DNA from: an uncultured Acidiferrobacteraceae bacterium | GTDB taxonomy: Bacteria > Pseudomonadota > Gammaproteobacteria > Acidiferrobacterales > SZUA-150 | DNA length: 64,000 bases | Assembly (NCBI GenBank): GCA_913009895.1 | Contig: CAJVXY010000002.1 | Location: forward strand, 29,279 to 93,278 | Direction of reading: 5' to 3' | Shown: positions 41,557 through 51,582 of the stretch, one piece after another | Layout of the letters: each line of letters starts with the position of its first letter | How positions within the stretch are numbered: the first letter of the stretch is position 1 | The notes under the pieces: model-generated | Seen by the model: only the letters and a program-made list of their open reading frames with translations | Database searches by the model: none | Told to the model about the DNA's origin: nothing | Translations under genes and position numbers: made by a program

Positions 41557-42372
41557 TTATGTCGGTAAAAAAATATTTCCTTGCTCATGCTCGAGAACCG
41601 TAAACGGGCAGTGATAAAGTTCTGCCAGTGTACTTTCTGAAATAATTTCCTGAAGTGGACCTGTCATATGCTGGCCATTATCAAAAAGGATCAAACCATA
41701 CTCGCAGTAGCGTAAGGCCTGGTTAACATCCTGCAAAACAAATAAATTAGCCCGTTTTTTGTCAATTACCTGTTTTGTAACAAGTTTCAATATTTTTTGT
41801 TGATGATTCAGATCCAGGTGATTGGAGATCTCATCATATAAAGTGATACTGGTTTTTTGTGCCAGTAAAGCGGCGATCATGACCCTGCGCCATTCACCGC
41901 CTGATAATGTTGTGATTGATCGATTCTTCAATGACAGTAAGCCAACATCATTTAAGGCCTGTTCTGCAATAGCGAAATCTTCATTATCTTCCCAGTCAAA
42001 TAAGGCTTGTAGACCACGCGCCATGATATGGGGATGGCGACCCGTGAGGACTGTTTCAAATACTGATGCTGGAAAAAGTGTTTCTTCTTGCTGGAATAAA
42101 ATTCCAATTTGTTGTGCCCGTTTTTTGTGGGGCCAGCTTTTTATGGGTTTGTCACCTAAATTTATGGATCCAGATTCGGGTTCAGTCAAGCCAGCCAGGT
42201 TATGCAAAAGCGTTGTTTTACCGCAGCCATTGGGTCCAAGAATGGCCCAGTTCTCACCGGCATGAATCTGCAGGTTGAGATTTTTATATAATATCTTTTG
42301 ACCTGCCACTCCGGATTCTGATTGGCCAGATCCTGCAGTTGCGGATAAAGCACAGGTTTCAAGTAATAACAT
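41557..42372 (-). CDS. btuD: ABC transporter ATPase, BtuD/FhuC type
   Basis: The protein has 271 residues. Walker A GPNGCGKT is at 46-53, the Q-loop ILFQQEE near 91-97, signature LSGGE at 156-160, and Walker B ITLYDE at 176-181. The usual DEPTNHLD is DEISNHLD here, so the Walker-B Pro is replaced by Ile; the catalytic Glu remains. The protein powers the permease encoded 5 bp upstream. Such ATPases of the B12 and siderophore family are hard to tell apart; the BtuF at 39681 favours B12. An extra 20 residues before the nucleotide-binding core (ATAGSGQSESGVAGQ) are not typical. Confidence 0.85.
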   Translation of the reverse strand: MLLLETCALSATAGSGQSESGVAGQKILYKNLNLQIHAGENWAILGPNGCGKTTLLHNLAGLTEPESGSINLGDKPIKSWPHKKRAQQIGILFQQEETLFPASVFETVLTGRHPHIMARGLQALFDWEDNEDFAIAEQALNDVGLLSLKNRSITTLSGGEWRRVMIAALLAQKTSITLYDEISNHLDLNHQQKILKLVTKQVIDKKRANLFVLQDVNQALRYCEYGLILFDNGQHMTGPLQEIISESTLAELYHCPFTVLEHEQGNIFLPT

Positions 42373-42377
42373 GGTAA

Positions 42378-43391
42378 TTATTTATTCCTCCATAATAAAT
42401 AGAGAAACAGGGGCACACCAATAAATGCGGTCAACACGCCTACCGGCAATTGCAGCGGTGACATTACTGTACGAGAGAGTGTGTCTGCAATAACCAGGTA
42501 TATGCCACCAAGCAACATAGATTGGGTAATAAGATCACGATGATCATTGCTACCCGCCAGGCGCAATAAGTGAGGTATGACGAGACCAACAAAACCAATT
42601 GTCCCTGCTGCAGTGACAGCAACCGCCGTCATGGCAGAAGCCAGTAGAAAAATAATTATGCGTAATTTTTTTACATGCTCACCCAGGGCACTGGCAACCA
42701 GCTCACCTCTTACCAGCAGATTAAGAGAGGGTGCCAGCGTGCGTGCCAGTAGCAGACCGATTGCAACGGTATAAACTGGCAACGCCGGCGTATCTGCGTT
42801 ACTTAGATCTCCCATTAACCAAAACAACATGCCCTGGAGATTGCTATTTGGTGCGATCGCTAAAATGAAACTAATTGCTGCCCCCCAGCCAGCCGCAATC
42901 ACGACACCGGTTAACAAAAGCCGTACCGGTGTCCAGGCGCTGTGGCTGTGGGCCAGACCGAAAACCAGGAACATGGAAAAAAGTGCACCAAGAAAGGCGT
43001 TGCCGCTCAGTGCGTAACCGCTAATACCAAACAGCATGCTCAGAAGTGCGCCCGTTGCAGCACCGCCTGATACGCCCAGCACATAAGGATCTGCCAGTGG
43101 GTTGCGTAGCAATACCTGTAACAAGGCACCTGACAGGGACAGCAGACCGCCCACTGCAAAGGCAGTCAGCACCCTCGGCAACCTGAGCTCCCAAATAATT
43201 GTGATAGGGATACCCTGGGTTTGCCGGCTTAGTGCCAGCCATATTGATGTCCAGTCTATGGGTGTAGCACCATATTTTAACGCCAGAACCAGACTGACAG
43301 GCATGGCCAGCAACAGTATTAACGTTAAACTGCGCGGTTTAAGTTGTATTGGATTTTTTTGCATTACTGGCGCAGCGAGATAACAGGCCAA
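42378..43391 (-). CDS. btuC: ABC transporter permease, FecCD/BtuC family
   Basis: The protein has 337 residues with about ten membrane helices. FecCD motifs are present: LRLPRVLTAFAVGGLLSLSGALLQ (about residues 68-91), NPLADPYVLGVSGGAATGALL, TIGFVGLVIPHLLRL, and ADTLSRT near the C-terminus. It forms the membrane channel for the corrinoid or siderophore importer with the ATPase that follows. The 5' end overlaps the HAD phosphatase gene by 28 bp, which suggests translational coupling. The start could also be the ATG a few codons in, after the first residues MACYLAAPV. Confidence 0.88.
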   Translation of the reverse strand: MACYLAAPVMQKNPIQLKPRSLTLILLLAMPVSLVLALKYGATPIDWTSIWLALSRQTQGIPITIIWELRLPRVLTAFAVGGLLSLSGALLQVLLRNPLADPYVLGVSGGAATGALLSMLFGISGYALSGNAFLGALFSMFLVFGLAHSHSAWTPVRLLLTGVVIAAGWGAAISFILAIAPNSNLQGMLFWLMGDLSNADTPALPVYTVAIGLLLARTLAPSLNLLVRGELVASALGEHVKKLRIIIFLLASAMTAVAVTAAGTIGFVGLVIPHLLRLAGSNDHRDLITQSMLLGGIYLVIADTLSRTVMSPLQLPVGVLTAFIGVPLFLYLLWRNK

Positions 43392-44020
43392 TCATGTTTT
43401 TGGGCATGTTTTTTCAATTCAGGATCAGGATCAACCGCGATTGGGTTATCGACTAATTTAAGCAAGGGTAAATCATTGTGGGAGTCGCTATAGAACCAGC
43501 TGTTTCGTAAATCCTGCCTGTTTTCGGCCAACCAGCTTTGCAGGCGCATGACTTTACCTTCCCGGAAACAGGGGGTGCCGCTCACACGACCCGTGTATTT
43601 CTTATTAACGATTTCAGGTTCGGTGGCAATTAAATGGGGAATACCAAGCGCTTGAGCGATAGGCGCAGTAACAAAACTGTTGGTGGCAGTAATTACAAGC
43701 AAATTTGCACCCTGGTTGTGGTGTTTCTCTATGAGTCCCCTGGCGCCCACCGCGATATTGGGCAGAATTCGTGATTCCATGAATTCCAGGTGGAGTTTTG
43801 TCAGTGTTTGCCGGTCAAATTGCACTAAAGGCTGCAGTGAAAAGGCCAGAAATTCATGAATATCCAGGGTCCCGGCTTTGTAGGCGTCGTAAAAACGTCT
43901 GTTTTTCAGCTCATAGTTTTTGCCATCAACCAGGTTTTTATCGACCAGAAAACGACCCCATTCATAGTCGCTATCAATGGTTAACAGGGTATTATCAAGA
44001 TCAAATATCGCGAGGTACAT
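43364..44020 (-). CDS. HAD-superfamily IB phosphatase
   Basis: The protein has 218 residues when started at the ATG at 44020 (MYLAIFDLDNTLL); longer versions only add a non-homologous N-terminus. Motif I is DLDNTLL (Asp7 and Asp9), motif II is VITATNSF and motif III is YSDSHNDLPLL, the order of HAD-IB enzymes such as SerB-like and TIGR01490 phosphatases. The substrate cannot be told. It is the first gene of the minus-strand transport group and overlaps the permease gene, so it may act on a corrinoid-related phosphate, but that is only a guess from position. It is divergent from rppH. Confidence 0.82.
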   Translation of the reverse strand: MYLAIFDLDNTLLTIDSDYEWGRFLVDKNLVDGKNYELKNRRFYDAYKAGTLDIHEFLAFSLQPLVQFDRQTLTKLHLEFMESRILPNIAVGARGLIEKHHNQGANLLVITATNSFVTAPIAQALGIPHLIATEPEIVNKKYTGRVSGTPCFREGKVMRLQSWLAENRQDLRNSWFYSDSHNDLPLLKLVDNPIAVDPDPELKKHAQKHDWPVISLRQ

Positions 44021-44169
44021 GGAGATTTTTGTCAATAAGGCTTTTTGGGGGCCAAGCATAGTGGTTTGTGGGTTCGTGATAAAGTCTTATTATCATGATT
44101 TGATTGCTGAAATTGCCGGAACGTGAAAAAATATTAATTAATTATTAGTAAGTTGCAGGATTTCAGTCA

Positions 44170-44667
44170 ATGATCGATCAGAATGGATATCGCCCGAATG
44201 TGGGCATAGTTTTGTGCAACAGTCAAAATAAAGTTTTTTGGGCCTGTCGTTGCGGCCAGCGTGGCTGGCAGTTTCCCCAGGGCGGGATAAATCATCAAGA
44301 AACTCCTGAAGTGGCAATGTTTCGGGAACTCCATGAAGAAGTGGGCCTGTATGCCCACCACGTAGATATTCTTGGTCGCACGCAGGAATGGCTTTATTAT
44401 GATCTTCCTAAACAATTCCTGAGAAACCAGCAAAGTAAGTCGAATTTCCGTGGCCAGAAACAGATTTGGTATTTGTTGCGGCTCACTGGAGATGAATCAG
44501 ATTTTAACCTTGGCTGTAGTGACCGACCTGAGTTCGATGACTGGTGCTGGCTTGATTACTGGGAGCCACTGGAGCGTGTGATTGAATTTAAACGTGATGT
44601 GTATGAGCAGGCACTTGGTGAGCTGCAAAAATTACTGGAAACAACCCCGGAAAAAAATAAACTATGA
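44170..44667 (+). CDS. rppH: RNA pyrophosphohydrolase RppH
   Basis: The protein has 165 residues. It starts [17 protein letters not shown], has GWQFPQGGI and a full Nudix box at about 38-60 (GG-x5-E-x7-REL-x-EE-x-GL), then [11 protein letters not shown] and GQKQIWYLL. RppH removes pyrophosphate from the 5' end of messages and starts RNase E decay. Sequence and length are typical of gammaproteobacterial RppH. Unusually, its stop overlaps the start of an efflux adaptor gene (ATGA), in place of the more common ptsP neighbour. Confidence 0.96.
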   Translation: MIDQNGYRPNVGIVLCNSQNKVFWACRCGQRGWQFPQGGINHQETPEVAMFRELHEEVGLYAHHVDILGRTQEWLYYDLPKQFLRNQQSKSNFRGQKQIWYLLRLTGDESDFNLGCSDRPEFDDWCWLDYWEPLERVIEFKRDVYEQALGELQKLLETTPEKNKL

Positions 44668-45743
44668 AGCCTTTTCCAGTTAAAATTTTCTTCCATGTTT
44701 TTATGCTGATTACCATCCCGGTAATATTAACTGCGTGTAGTGACGACAATACCAAGAATAAAAAAAAGGGGGCTAGTCACCTTGTCGAGGCTGCAACTGC
44801 CCGTTACGAGTCTCTTAGTTACGTGGCTGACCGGGCCGGAAGTTTACGGGCGATACGTGAAGTAAAAATATTCAACCAGGCAGAAGGCAGAATAAATGAA
44901 GTAACTGTCCGCCAGGGTGATTCAGTAAAAGCTGGACAGGTCTTGATTCGCCTTGATGATACCCTGCTCAGGGCGCAATGGGACAAGGCTTCGGCAAGCC
45001 TGCGACAAGCGAAGCGCGATTCCCAAAGATTAAGAAAATTAAAAAAGAAACAGCTAATATCAGAGGAAATCTATCTAAAGTCAGAGACAGTATATGAGGT
45101 AGCAAAAGCTGAAGAGCGATTGTTATCCGCCCGGTTAGGCTACATGACTATTAAGGCGCCATTCCCAGGCAAGGTCGCAGAGCGAAAAATCGAGCCAGGG
45201 GATGTGGCCCCCAAACATACACACCTGTTAACAATTATTGATCCTTCGGAGTTGATTTCTGATGTCCAGGTGTCAGAACTTGTATTGCCTCAATTGAAAG
45301 TAGGTGATCCTGCTTCAATAAGAATTGACGCCCTGGGACAAGAAAATTTTGCCGGTAAAATTCTCAGGATATATCCAACTGTTGATCCGCAAACCCGCCT
45401 TGGCAAGATTGAAGTCACACTTGATCCCGTACCCGCAAAAGCACAAGCTGGACAATTTAGCAGGGTGACCCTTAGCACCGGCGAGAAAAAACGTCTGGTG
45501 GTTCCTTTCATGGCATTACGCAGGGACGGGGTAGGCGAATATTTATACCTGATAGACAATGAAAGCAAGGTTAAGCGATTGGCCGTGAAAAGCGGATTGC
45601 GCTTGTCCGATAAAGTTGAAATTACTGAAGGCCTGGCCGAAAACGACAAGGTGGTGATAAAAGGTTTTCTTGGCCTGGGTGATGGCAAGAAAGTAAAACA
45701 AGTGGGGCCTGCAGAACAGCAACCGGGAAAAAATAGTGGCTAA
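44664..45743 (+). CDS. RND efflux periplasmic adaptor lipoprotein (MFP family)
   Basis: The protein has 359 residues. The signal peptide ends in lipobox ILTAC with Cys25 as the lipidated residue. The lipoyl/barrel-sandwich part has [22 protein letters not shown], followed by a coiled-coil hairpin ([19 protein letters not shown]) and [20 protein letters not shown]. It bridges an inner-membrane RND pump and an outer-membrane channel. The pump gene overlaps its end by 8 bp; no outer-membrane factor gene is next to it. The substrate is unknown. It starts within the rppH stop. Confidence 0.92.
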   Translation: MKPFPVKIFFHVFMLITIPVILTACSDDNTKNKKKGASHLVEAATARYESLSYVADRAGSLRAIREVKIFNQAEGRINEVTVRQGDSVKAGQVLIRLDDTLLRAQWDKASASLRQAKRDSQRLRKLKKKQLISEEIYLKSETVYEVAKAEERLLSARLGYMTIKAPFPGKVAERKIEPGDVAPKHTHLLTIIDPSELISDVQVSELVLPQLKVGDPASIRIDALGQENFAGKILRIYPTVDPQTRLGKIEVTLDPVPAKAQAGQFSRVTLSTGEKKRLVVPFMALRRDGVGEYLYLIDNESKVKRLAVKSGLRLSDKVEITEGLAENDKVVIKGFLGLGDGKKVKQVGPAEQQPGKNSG

Positions 45744-48700
45744 GGGCGGCCTGGCAGGCTGGTCTATCCATCACCCTGTTAGCACTGGTATGTTGGTGCT
45801 GACGATTGTCGTACTTGGTTTTTTTGCAATTGATAGATTAGCAATCAATTTATTACCGCAACTTATATACCCCCAGATTGGTGTGCGTGTACTGGATGCC
45901 GGTGTTTCGGCATCAATTATGGAAGATCGCATTACTCGACAGTTGGAAGAACAGCTGGGAATTACAGAAGACGTAATTTCAATTGAGTCGGAAACATCGG
46001 AAGGAACTTCAAGGGTAGACCTGTATTTCCAGTACGGCAAGGATATTGATATAGCACTCCGGGATGCAAGTACCAGGCTTGATCGCGCCAAAAGATTTTT
46101 ACCTGACAGTATTGATCCTCCCATTATATTTAAAATGGATCCCGCACAAATTCCCGTCATGGTATTTGTTGCCAGCTCAAATCTTAAAAGCTCTGTCGAG
46201 CTCAGAGAATGGGCAGACCATAACTTCAGAAAAAGATTTCTAAACCTGCCAGGTGTTGCCGCAGTTGAGATAGGTGGTGGCCTTGAACGTGAAATACAAA
46301 TTTTAGTCGACCAAAGACGACTGGCGGGCATGGGCTTGTCTGTCGACGATGTTTCTGAGGCCGTGCAATTAGCAAATCAGGATGAGCCTTCCGGGCGCCT
46401 ATTAATGTCTCGTCAGGAATATACCAGCCGTACAGCTGGCAGATTCAAAACGGTTAGTGAGATTGCTGCACTGCCGATTCGGCTGAAATCTGGCGATATG
46501 ATATCGTTGTCGGAGGTTGCCCAGGTAGTCGATACCCAGGAAGATGAGAGGTTGCGCGTTCGGTACAATGGTATTCCCGGTGTCAAGCTATCGATTCAGA
46601 AACAACCAAACGCAAATACAGTCGAAGTATCTGATCTTGTTAAATCACGTTTAGCCTGGCTAAAGAATAATGGCCTGATTCCAGAAGATGTTGTCTTGCA
46701 CCAGGTATCAGACCAGGCACGTTACGTTCGAAATTCTCTGTCCAATGCCACGATGGCGGCAGTGAGCGGCGCATTGTTGGCAATGCTGGTTGTTTATGCT
46801 TTTTTAGGAAATATCAGGGGCACATTAATTATTGGTACTGCAATACCGATTTCTATTCTGGTGACGTTTGTTTTAATGGCATTGGCTGGCCTGACGTTTA
46901 ATGTTATGACTTTAGGTGGGTTAGCGCTCGGTATCGGCATGTTAATTGATAATACCATTGTCATGCTTGAGAATATTGCCCGCCATAAAAAAGAGGATAC
47001 TGGCAAACACGTCACTTCAGAAACGATTACAACAATTGACTCTGCGACTCATGATAAAGATAACCAAAAATCAATAGCCGCCGCCGGCGAAGTTAATAGT
47101 GCCATTATTGCTGCTACCTCCACGAATCTTGCGGCCGTACTTCCATTTTTATTTATTGGCGGCCTGGTTGGCCTATTATTTCGTGAGCTTATTTTTACAA
47201 TAACTGCGGCCATAATCGGCTCACTATTCGTGGCATTAACACTGGTGCCCAGCCTGGCGGCCAAGATGTCTAATCAAGCCCATGGACGACTTAATATTAT
47301 TGTCAGTCGTGCAATGACAAGGCTCCAGGATTTATACCGGACACTACTTAAATCTGTTATCAGGCAACCAAAACTGATCATTTTGGTCATGTTTGGATTA
47401 TTGGTGATTGCGTTATTTGTTGTACTTTCTTCCGGAAGAAATGAATTTTTACCGGCAATGGATGATGGCAGAATATCTATGAGCGTTACCATGGATACCG
47501 GAATTTCATTGGATGAAATGGATAGAGGCGTGGTATTCCTGGAGCAGCTTGCCCACGATCAGGGCGATGTCGAAGGAATTTTTACCCTGGTTGGTGGCAG
47601 AATATTTGGTCGGACGGAGCGAACCATAGCCAACAAGAGCAGCTTAAAGGTCCAGCTTGTGCCATTAGCGGAAAGAAAGATTTCTGCCCAGGACTGGGCA
47701 AATAATTATCGCCGCGCCCTTAAAAAATCTCAGCTTGCCGGGGTCAAGGTGCGCGTGCGGGTGCGAGGCATCAGGGGCATAAAAACAGGGCGCAGCGATG
47801 ATGATATTGGTATTGCCATACAAGGGTCAAACCTCGATTCTTTGTCTGAGTATGGTGAGGAGGTTGTACGCCGGCTCCAGGGAATTAAAGGCATCAGGAA
47901 TATTAAGCATTCCATGGAAGACAAATTGCAGGAATTTGCTATCAGGATTGACCGGGAGCGCGCAGCTGAGCTTGAGATAGATACAGCAGCAATAGGCAAG
48001 GCGCTTAAAATCGCACTGGAAGGTATTGTTATCAGCGATTATCTTGAAGGTGATCGAAATTATCCCATCCGCATCAGGTTACCTAAAAGAGAAATAAACA
48101 GTCCGGACTCTTTAGGAGGCGTTTTATTATTTGGAAAATCCCAACAACGGCAGGCAATTTATTTACGTGATGTAGCATTTGTGGAACTTATTCCGTCACC
48201 GGCCACGATTACGCGCATAGATCAAATTCGTGGCGTAGAAATAACTGCATCACTATCAGGTGAAGTACCTTTAGGCCAGGTTACTCGAGAAGTAAAGGGA
48301 CGGCTGGCAGATTTGGTATTACCTGGGGATTACAATTTATTTTTCACGGGCACTGACGTGACTTTAAAAGAAGGAACGAACACCACGACACTGTTAACGG
48401 CGCTGGCGCTATTCCTGGTTTTCGTTGTGATGTCTATCCAGTATGAATCCCTGAAGAATCCAGCAGTCATTATGGTGTGTGTCCCCTTTGCTTTCATCGG
48501 GGTGGCAATCAGCCTGGTAGTGACATCAACGCCATTGTCTATGCCTGTCTGGCTGGGAATAATTATGCTTGTGGGTATTGTTGTCAATAATGCTATTGTG
48601 CTTGTTGAGTATATTGAGCTAATGAAGTTGCGCGGGTTAAGTATAACGGACTCTATACTGGAAGCCGGAAAACTGAGGTTAAGACCAATTTTAATGACAA

Positions 48701-48906
48701 CACTTACTACTGTTGTTGGCATGTTGCCGCTGGCAATTGGTATCGGGTCAGGTGCCGAGATGTTGCAACCCCTGGCTATTACTATTGTCGGTGGCCTGTC
48801 ATTTTCCATGATCGTCAGTCTTTTACTTTTGCCAGTTGTATACTCGCTGGTTCATAATAAAAAAATTAATCCCGAAAATATTATCGGCCTGAGACCAGTG
48901 GCCTGA
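45736..48906 (+). CDS. RND efflux pump, HAE-1 (AcrB-like) family
   Basis: The protein has 1056 residues. It starts with GTG, and the N-terminus AGWSIHHPVSTGMLVLTIVV is the typical first helix. The proton-relay region in TM4 reads GLALGIGMLIDNTIVMLEN; the second of the two Asp of AcrB is Asn here, as in many HAE-1 and multidrug relatives. The second half repeats the plan and ends with LGIIMLVGIVVNNAIVLVEYI. Twelve membrane helices and two large periplasmic loops are expected. It forms an efflux pump with the adaptor encoded just before. Substrates could be drugs, bile-like compounds or metabolites. A Lys/Asp/Thr-rich cytoplasmic insert (about residues 418-455) sits after TM4. Confidence 0.92.
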   Translation: MAKGGLAGWSIHHPVSTGMLVLTIVVLGFFAIDRLAINLLPQLIYPQIGVRVLDAGVSASIMEDRITRQLEEQLGITEDVISIESETSEGTSRVDLYFQYGKDIDIALRDASTRLDRAKRFLPDSIDPPIIFKMDPAQIPVMVFVASSNLKSSVELREWADHNFRKRFLNLPGVAAVEIGGGLEREIQILVDQRRLAGMGLSVDDVSEAVQLANQDEPSGRLLMSRQEYTSRTAGRFKTVSEIAALPIRLKSGDMISLSEVAQVVDTQEDERLRVRYNGIPGVKLSIQKQPNANTVEVSDLVKSRLAWLKNNGLIPEDVVLHQVSDQARYVRNSLSNATMAAVSGALLAMLVVYAFLGNIRGTLIIGTAIPISILVTFVLMALAGLTFNVMTLGGLALGIGMLIDNTIVMLENIARHKKEDTGKHVTSETITTIDSATHDKDNQKSIAAAGEVNSAIIAATSTNLAAVLPFLFIGGLVGLLFRELIFTITAAIIGSLFVALTLVPSLAAKMSNQAHGRLNIIVSRAMTRLQDLYRTLLKSVIRQPKLIILVMFGLLVIALFVVLSSGRNEFLPAMDDGRISMSVTMDTGISLDEMDRGVVFLEQLAHDQGDVEGIFTLVGGRIFGRTERTIANKSSLKVQLVPLAERKISAQDWANNYRRALKKSQLAGVKVRVRVRGIRGIKTGRSDDDIGIAIQGSNLDSLSEYGEEVVRRLQGIKGIRNIKHSMEDKLQEFAIRIDRERAAELEIDTAAIGKALKIALEGIVISDYLEGDRNYPIRIRLPKREINSPDSLGGVLLFGKSQQRQAIYLRDVAFVELIPSPATITRIDQIRGVEITASLSGEVPLGQVTREVKGRLADLVLPGDYNLFFTGTDVTLKEGTNTTTLLTALALFLVFVVMSIQYESLKNPAVIMVCVPFAFIGVAISLVVTSTPLSMPVWLGIIMLVGIVVNNAIVLVEYIELMKLRGLSITDSILEAGKLRLRPILMTTLTTVVGMLPLAIGIGSGAEMLQPLAITIVGGLSFSMIVSLLLLPVVYSLVHNKKINPENIIGLRPVA

Positions 48907-48941
48907 ATAATTTCTATAATACAAACAACTCTTAAAAAATT

Positions 48942-51569
48942 ATGAGTCTGCCTGATAGACTGGCTAAATTTTTTTTAGTCAAGGAAGACGAATACTACCC
49001 AACAGTATATTTCCTTGTATTATTTTTATTAATCGGGGCGGGGCTGGCGATCGGCCGTGGTTCTGCTGATACGCTATTTTTTAAACGCTACGGTGTTGAA
49101 TACCTGCCAGTAATGTATATTTCTTTCGGTATTTTATTATCAATAATCAGCGCAATGTATGCCGCATTTGCCGACAGAATTGCATCAGAAAAATTCTTCG
49201 TTCTTATAATAGTTTCCACTCTTACCTTATTGCTTGGCACCTGGTTCCTCATCAGGGTTTTGCAATGGAGTTACGCCTACCCATTATATTACCTGGTATA
49301 CGAGGTGGTATCAGAATTACTGCTGATGCATTCGCTGCTTTATGTTAATCAGAATTTTGAGACGATGCAGGCTAAGCGCATAACTCCGCTAATTTTTGCT
49401 GCTGCACAGTCCGGAAAAATAATTGGCGGTTTTGTGCTAACTTTTGCCTCACCTGTAATTGGTATCCAGAATTTTATCCTGTTGTGGGCGGCACTGATTT
49501 TTATTGCATTAATATTAATAATTATACGCCATAGAAATACAGGAGTTTCTCCGTACTACCGGTCAGGGAAAAAAGGCAGAAAAGGACTGGCTTACTCAGT
49601 AGATCAGATAAGCCAGGGTCTGCAATTTGTAAAACGCTCCAGGCTTCTCAGATTTTTATCACTGGCATTATTTTTTATCGTCATCAGTTTTTATATTATA
49701 ACTTACGCGGTAAATAGTATTTATTCAGAAACTTTTAACACGGAAGAATCACTTGCTACATTTTTTGGCCTGTTGACAGTAGTAAATGGTGTCATTGCCT
49801 TATTAATCCAGGCATTCCTGACCAGTAAGTTATTACGCGCATTTGGGATAAAGAAAATAAACCTGGTATTTCCGGTAACTACATTATCAAGTTATTTATT
49901 CCTCATTTTAAGTTTTACATTTCCCGTCGCATTGTTTGCCAGTTTTAACAAGGAAGTTATAATGACTGCATTAAGGAACCCTGTAAGAAATTTGTTTTTT
50001 AATGCATTACCAGATTATATGCAGGGAAGAGCGCGTGCTTTGTCGCTTGCAGTAGTGTTACCGGTTTCGCTTGTAATTACGGGTGGCTTGCTGATGTTTA
50101 TACAACGCCTGAGTGAATCAATAATATATTTATACGTGGGATTATTTTCTGTTCTTCTATATCTGTATTTTAGTATAAAGATTAATTCAGCTTATGTGAG
50201 CACGATATTAGCAACGCTTCGTGCGAGAGTGTTTATTCCGGAGGGGGTAAACGCAGGCAGTACCGAGTTGGTCAACCAGCTAAAAAAGGGCGTGATGCAG
50301 GAAAATAATGATATTTCCGTTTCATACGCAAAATTACTGGCAAAAGAGTATCCTGATCAGATTTTACAAGTGGTTTTGGAAAGAATGAAAACAGCAGATC
50401 ACCCGCTTAGTGACCGACTGTTAAAAGTAATTATTGAAATTGACAGGCAGGAAATTGATAAGGAGTTATGGGAAATTCTGAAAGACTCGGATAATCACCT
50501 CAAAGCGACAATTTATTTTTTACTGTTTAATCAAAAAAATACACGCGCAATGGCCGATGTTGAAAGCTGTGTTTACTCAAAGAATCCCAGGTTATGTTCA
50601 GTAGGTATATATGGTGTATATCAGTACAAATTGGTTGCGTTGGAACCAATTGCAAAAGAAACACTTCGGAGCCTGCTCGAAAATAAAAACAGCAACGCAG
50701 TATTGGCAGGACTGCAATTACTTGAGTATTGTAACCTAAAAGAATATGCGCCGGTTTTAAAAACGCTTCTAGAGCACGATTCACAAAATGTTATTAAAGC
50801 AGTATTGCGTGTCCTGTATATTTGGCCGGTCATCACGAGCGATGCCGAGTCGTCTTTATTAAAAAGCCTGTTATTGCATGCTGATCCAAAGATTCGAATG
50901 TTGGCAGTGGACTGTTTCATTCATCTCCCGGCCGCTGTTGTTGAAGAGTCGGTATTAATCATGCTTGAGGATAGCCATCCCAGGGTGAGAGAATGTGCGA
51001 TAGAAGTTCTGCGGGCTGTAAGTGGTAATCCAGCCGGTTTGCTGTTTGATTGCATTATTAAAAACCATGGCACCCCAAGAGCACAGCAATCTGCCCTGGG
51101 TGGCCTGAGACTAATATTACCAGATGTAGCCTTATACAAAAGGATAGCTGAAGCGAAAGTCGAGGACGCTTTGAAATGTCGAGCAGCAGTTGATGTTATT
51201 TTGGGTAACAAGACATTGTTATCAGGGGCAGCCATGCAACTATTACGAACAATACTTACAGAGAGGATTCAGCAGTATGTAGATTTATCCCTGGCTGCCC
51301 TTGAGCATGTCGAGGACAAATCGACTATTTATATTATAAGAGCAGGCCTGAAAAGCGGTGATAATCGACAAATAGCCAATGCCTGTGAAGTGATGCACCA
51401 TCTCAAGAACAGGCATATATCAGAATTGCTCGGACAATTTTTTGAGGGTGAAATAGAGAAAAAGAAAAAACAAACCAGGTTTAAACATTTTAAAGATGTG
51501 ATGCATTGGTGTTCCAGGCATCAGGATCCCTGGATACAAAAAGTAACCAAAGAGATAATATTAACTTAA
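48942..51569 (+). CDS. MFS/NTT-like transporter with C-terminal HEAT repeats
   Basis: The protein has 875 residues. The first 430 hold about twelve membrane helices, with DEYYPTVYFLVLFLLIGAGLAI at the start, RGSADTLFFKRYGVEYLPVMY and a RNPVRNLFFNALPDYMQGRARAL stretch. This pattern resembles ATP/ADP-type (NTT) transporters and related MFS proteins. The remaining 445 residues are soluble and helical, with repeats such as DHPLSDRLLKVIIEI, PKIRMLAVDCFIHLPAAVVE and HPRVRECAIEVLRAV, typical of HEAT repeats. The HEAT part may sense or bind a regulator. The neighbour 13 bp downstream is a lone cyclic-nucleotide-binding protein, and in some bacteria the transporter, HEAT and CNB parts are fused. The substrate is unknown. 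Confidence 0.75.
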   Translation: MSLPDRLAKFFLVKEDEYYPTVYFLVLFLLIGAGLAIGRGSADTLFFKRYGVEYLPVMYISFGILLSIISAMYAAFADRIASEKFFVLIIVSTLTLLLGTWFLIRVLQWSYAYPLYYLVYEVVSELLLMHSLLYVNQNFETMQAKRITPLIFAAAQSGKIIGGFVLTFASPVIGIQNFILLWAALIFIALILIIIRHRNTGVSPYYRSGKKGRKGLAYSVDQISQGLQFVKRSRLLRFLSLALFFIVISFYIITYAVNSIYSETFNTEESLATFFGLLTVVNGVIALLIQAFLTSKLLRAFGIKKINLVFPVTTLSSYLFLILSFTFPVALFASFNKEVIMTALRNPVRNLFFNALPDYMQGRARALSLAVVLPVSLVITGGLLMFIQRLSESIIYLYVGLFSVLLYLYFSIKINSAYVSTILATLRARVFIPEGVNAGSTELVNQLKKGVMQENNDISVSYAKLLAKEYPDQILQVVLERMKTADHPLSDRLLKVIIEIDRQEIDKELWEILKDSDNHLKATIYFLLFNQKNTRAMADVESCVYSKNPRLCSVGIYGVYQYKLVALEPIAKETLRSLLENKNSNAVLAGLQLLEYCNLKEYAPVLKTLLEHDSQNVIKAVLRVLYIWPVITSDAESSLLKSLLLHADPKIRMLAVDCFIHLPAAVVEESVLIMLEDSHPRVRECAIEVLRAVSGNPAGLLFDCIIKNHGTPRAQQSALGGLRLILPDVALYKRIAEAKVEDALKCRAAVDVILGNKTLLSGAAMQLLRTILTERIQQYVDLSLAALEHVEDKSTIYIIRAGLKSGDNRQIANACEVMHHLKNRHISELLGQFFEGEIEKKKKQTRFKHFKDVMHWCSRHQDPWIQKVTKEIILT

Positions 51570-51582
51570 GAAAATTTTAATA

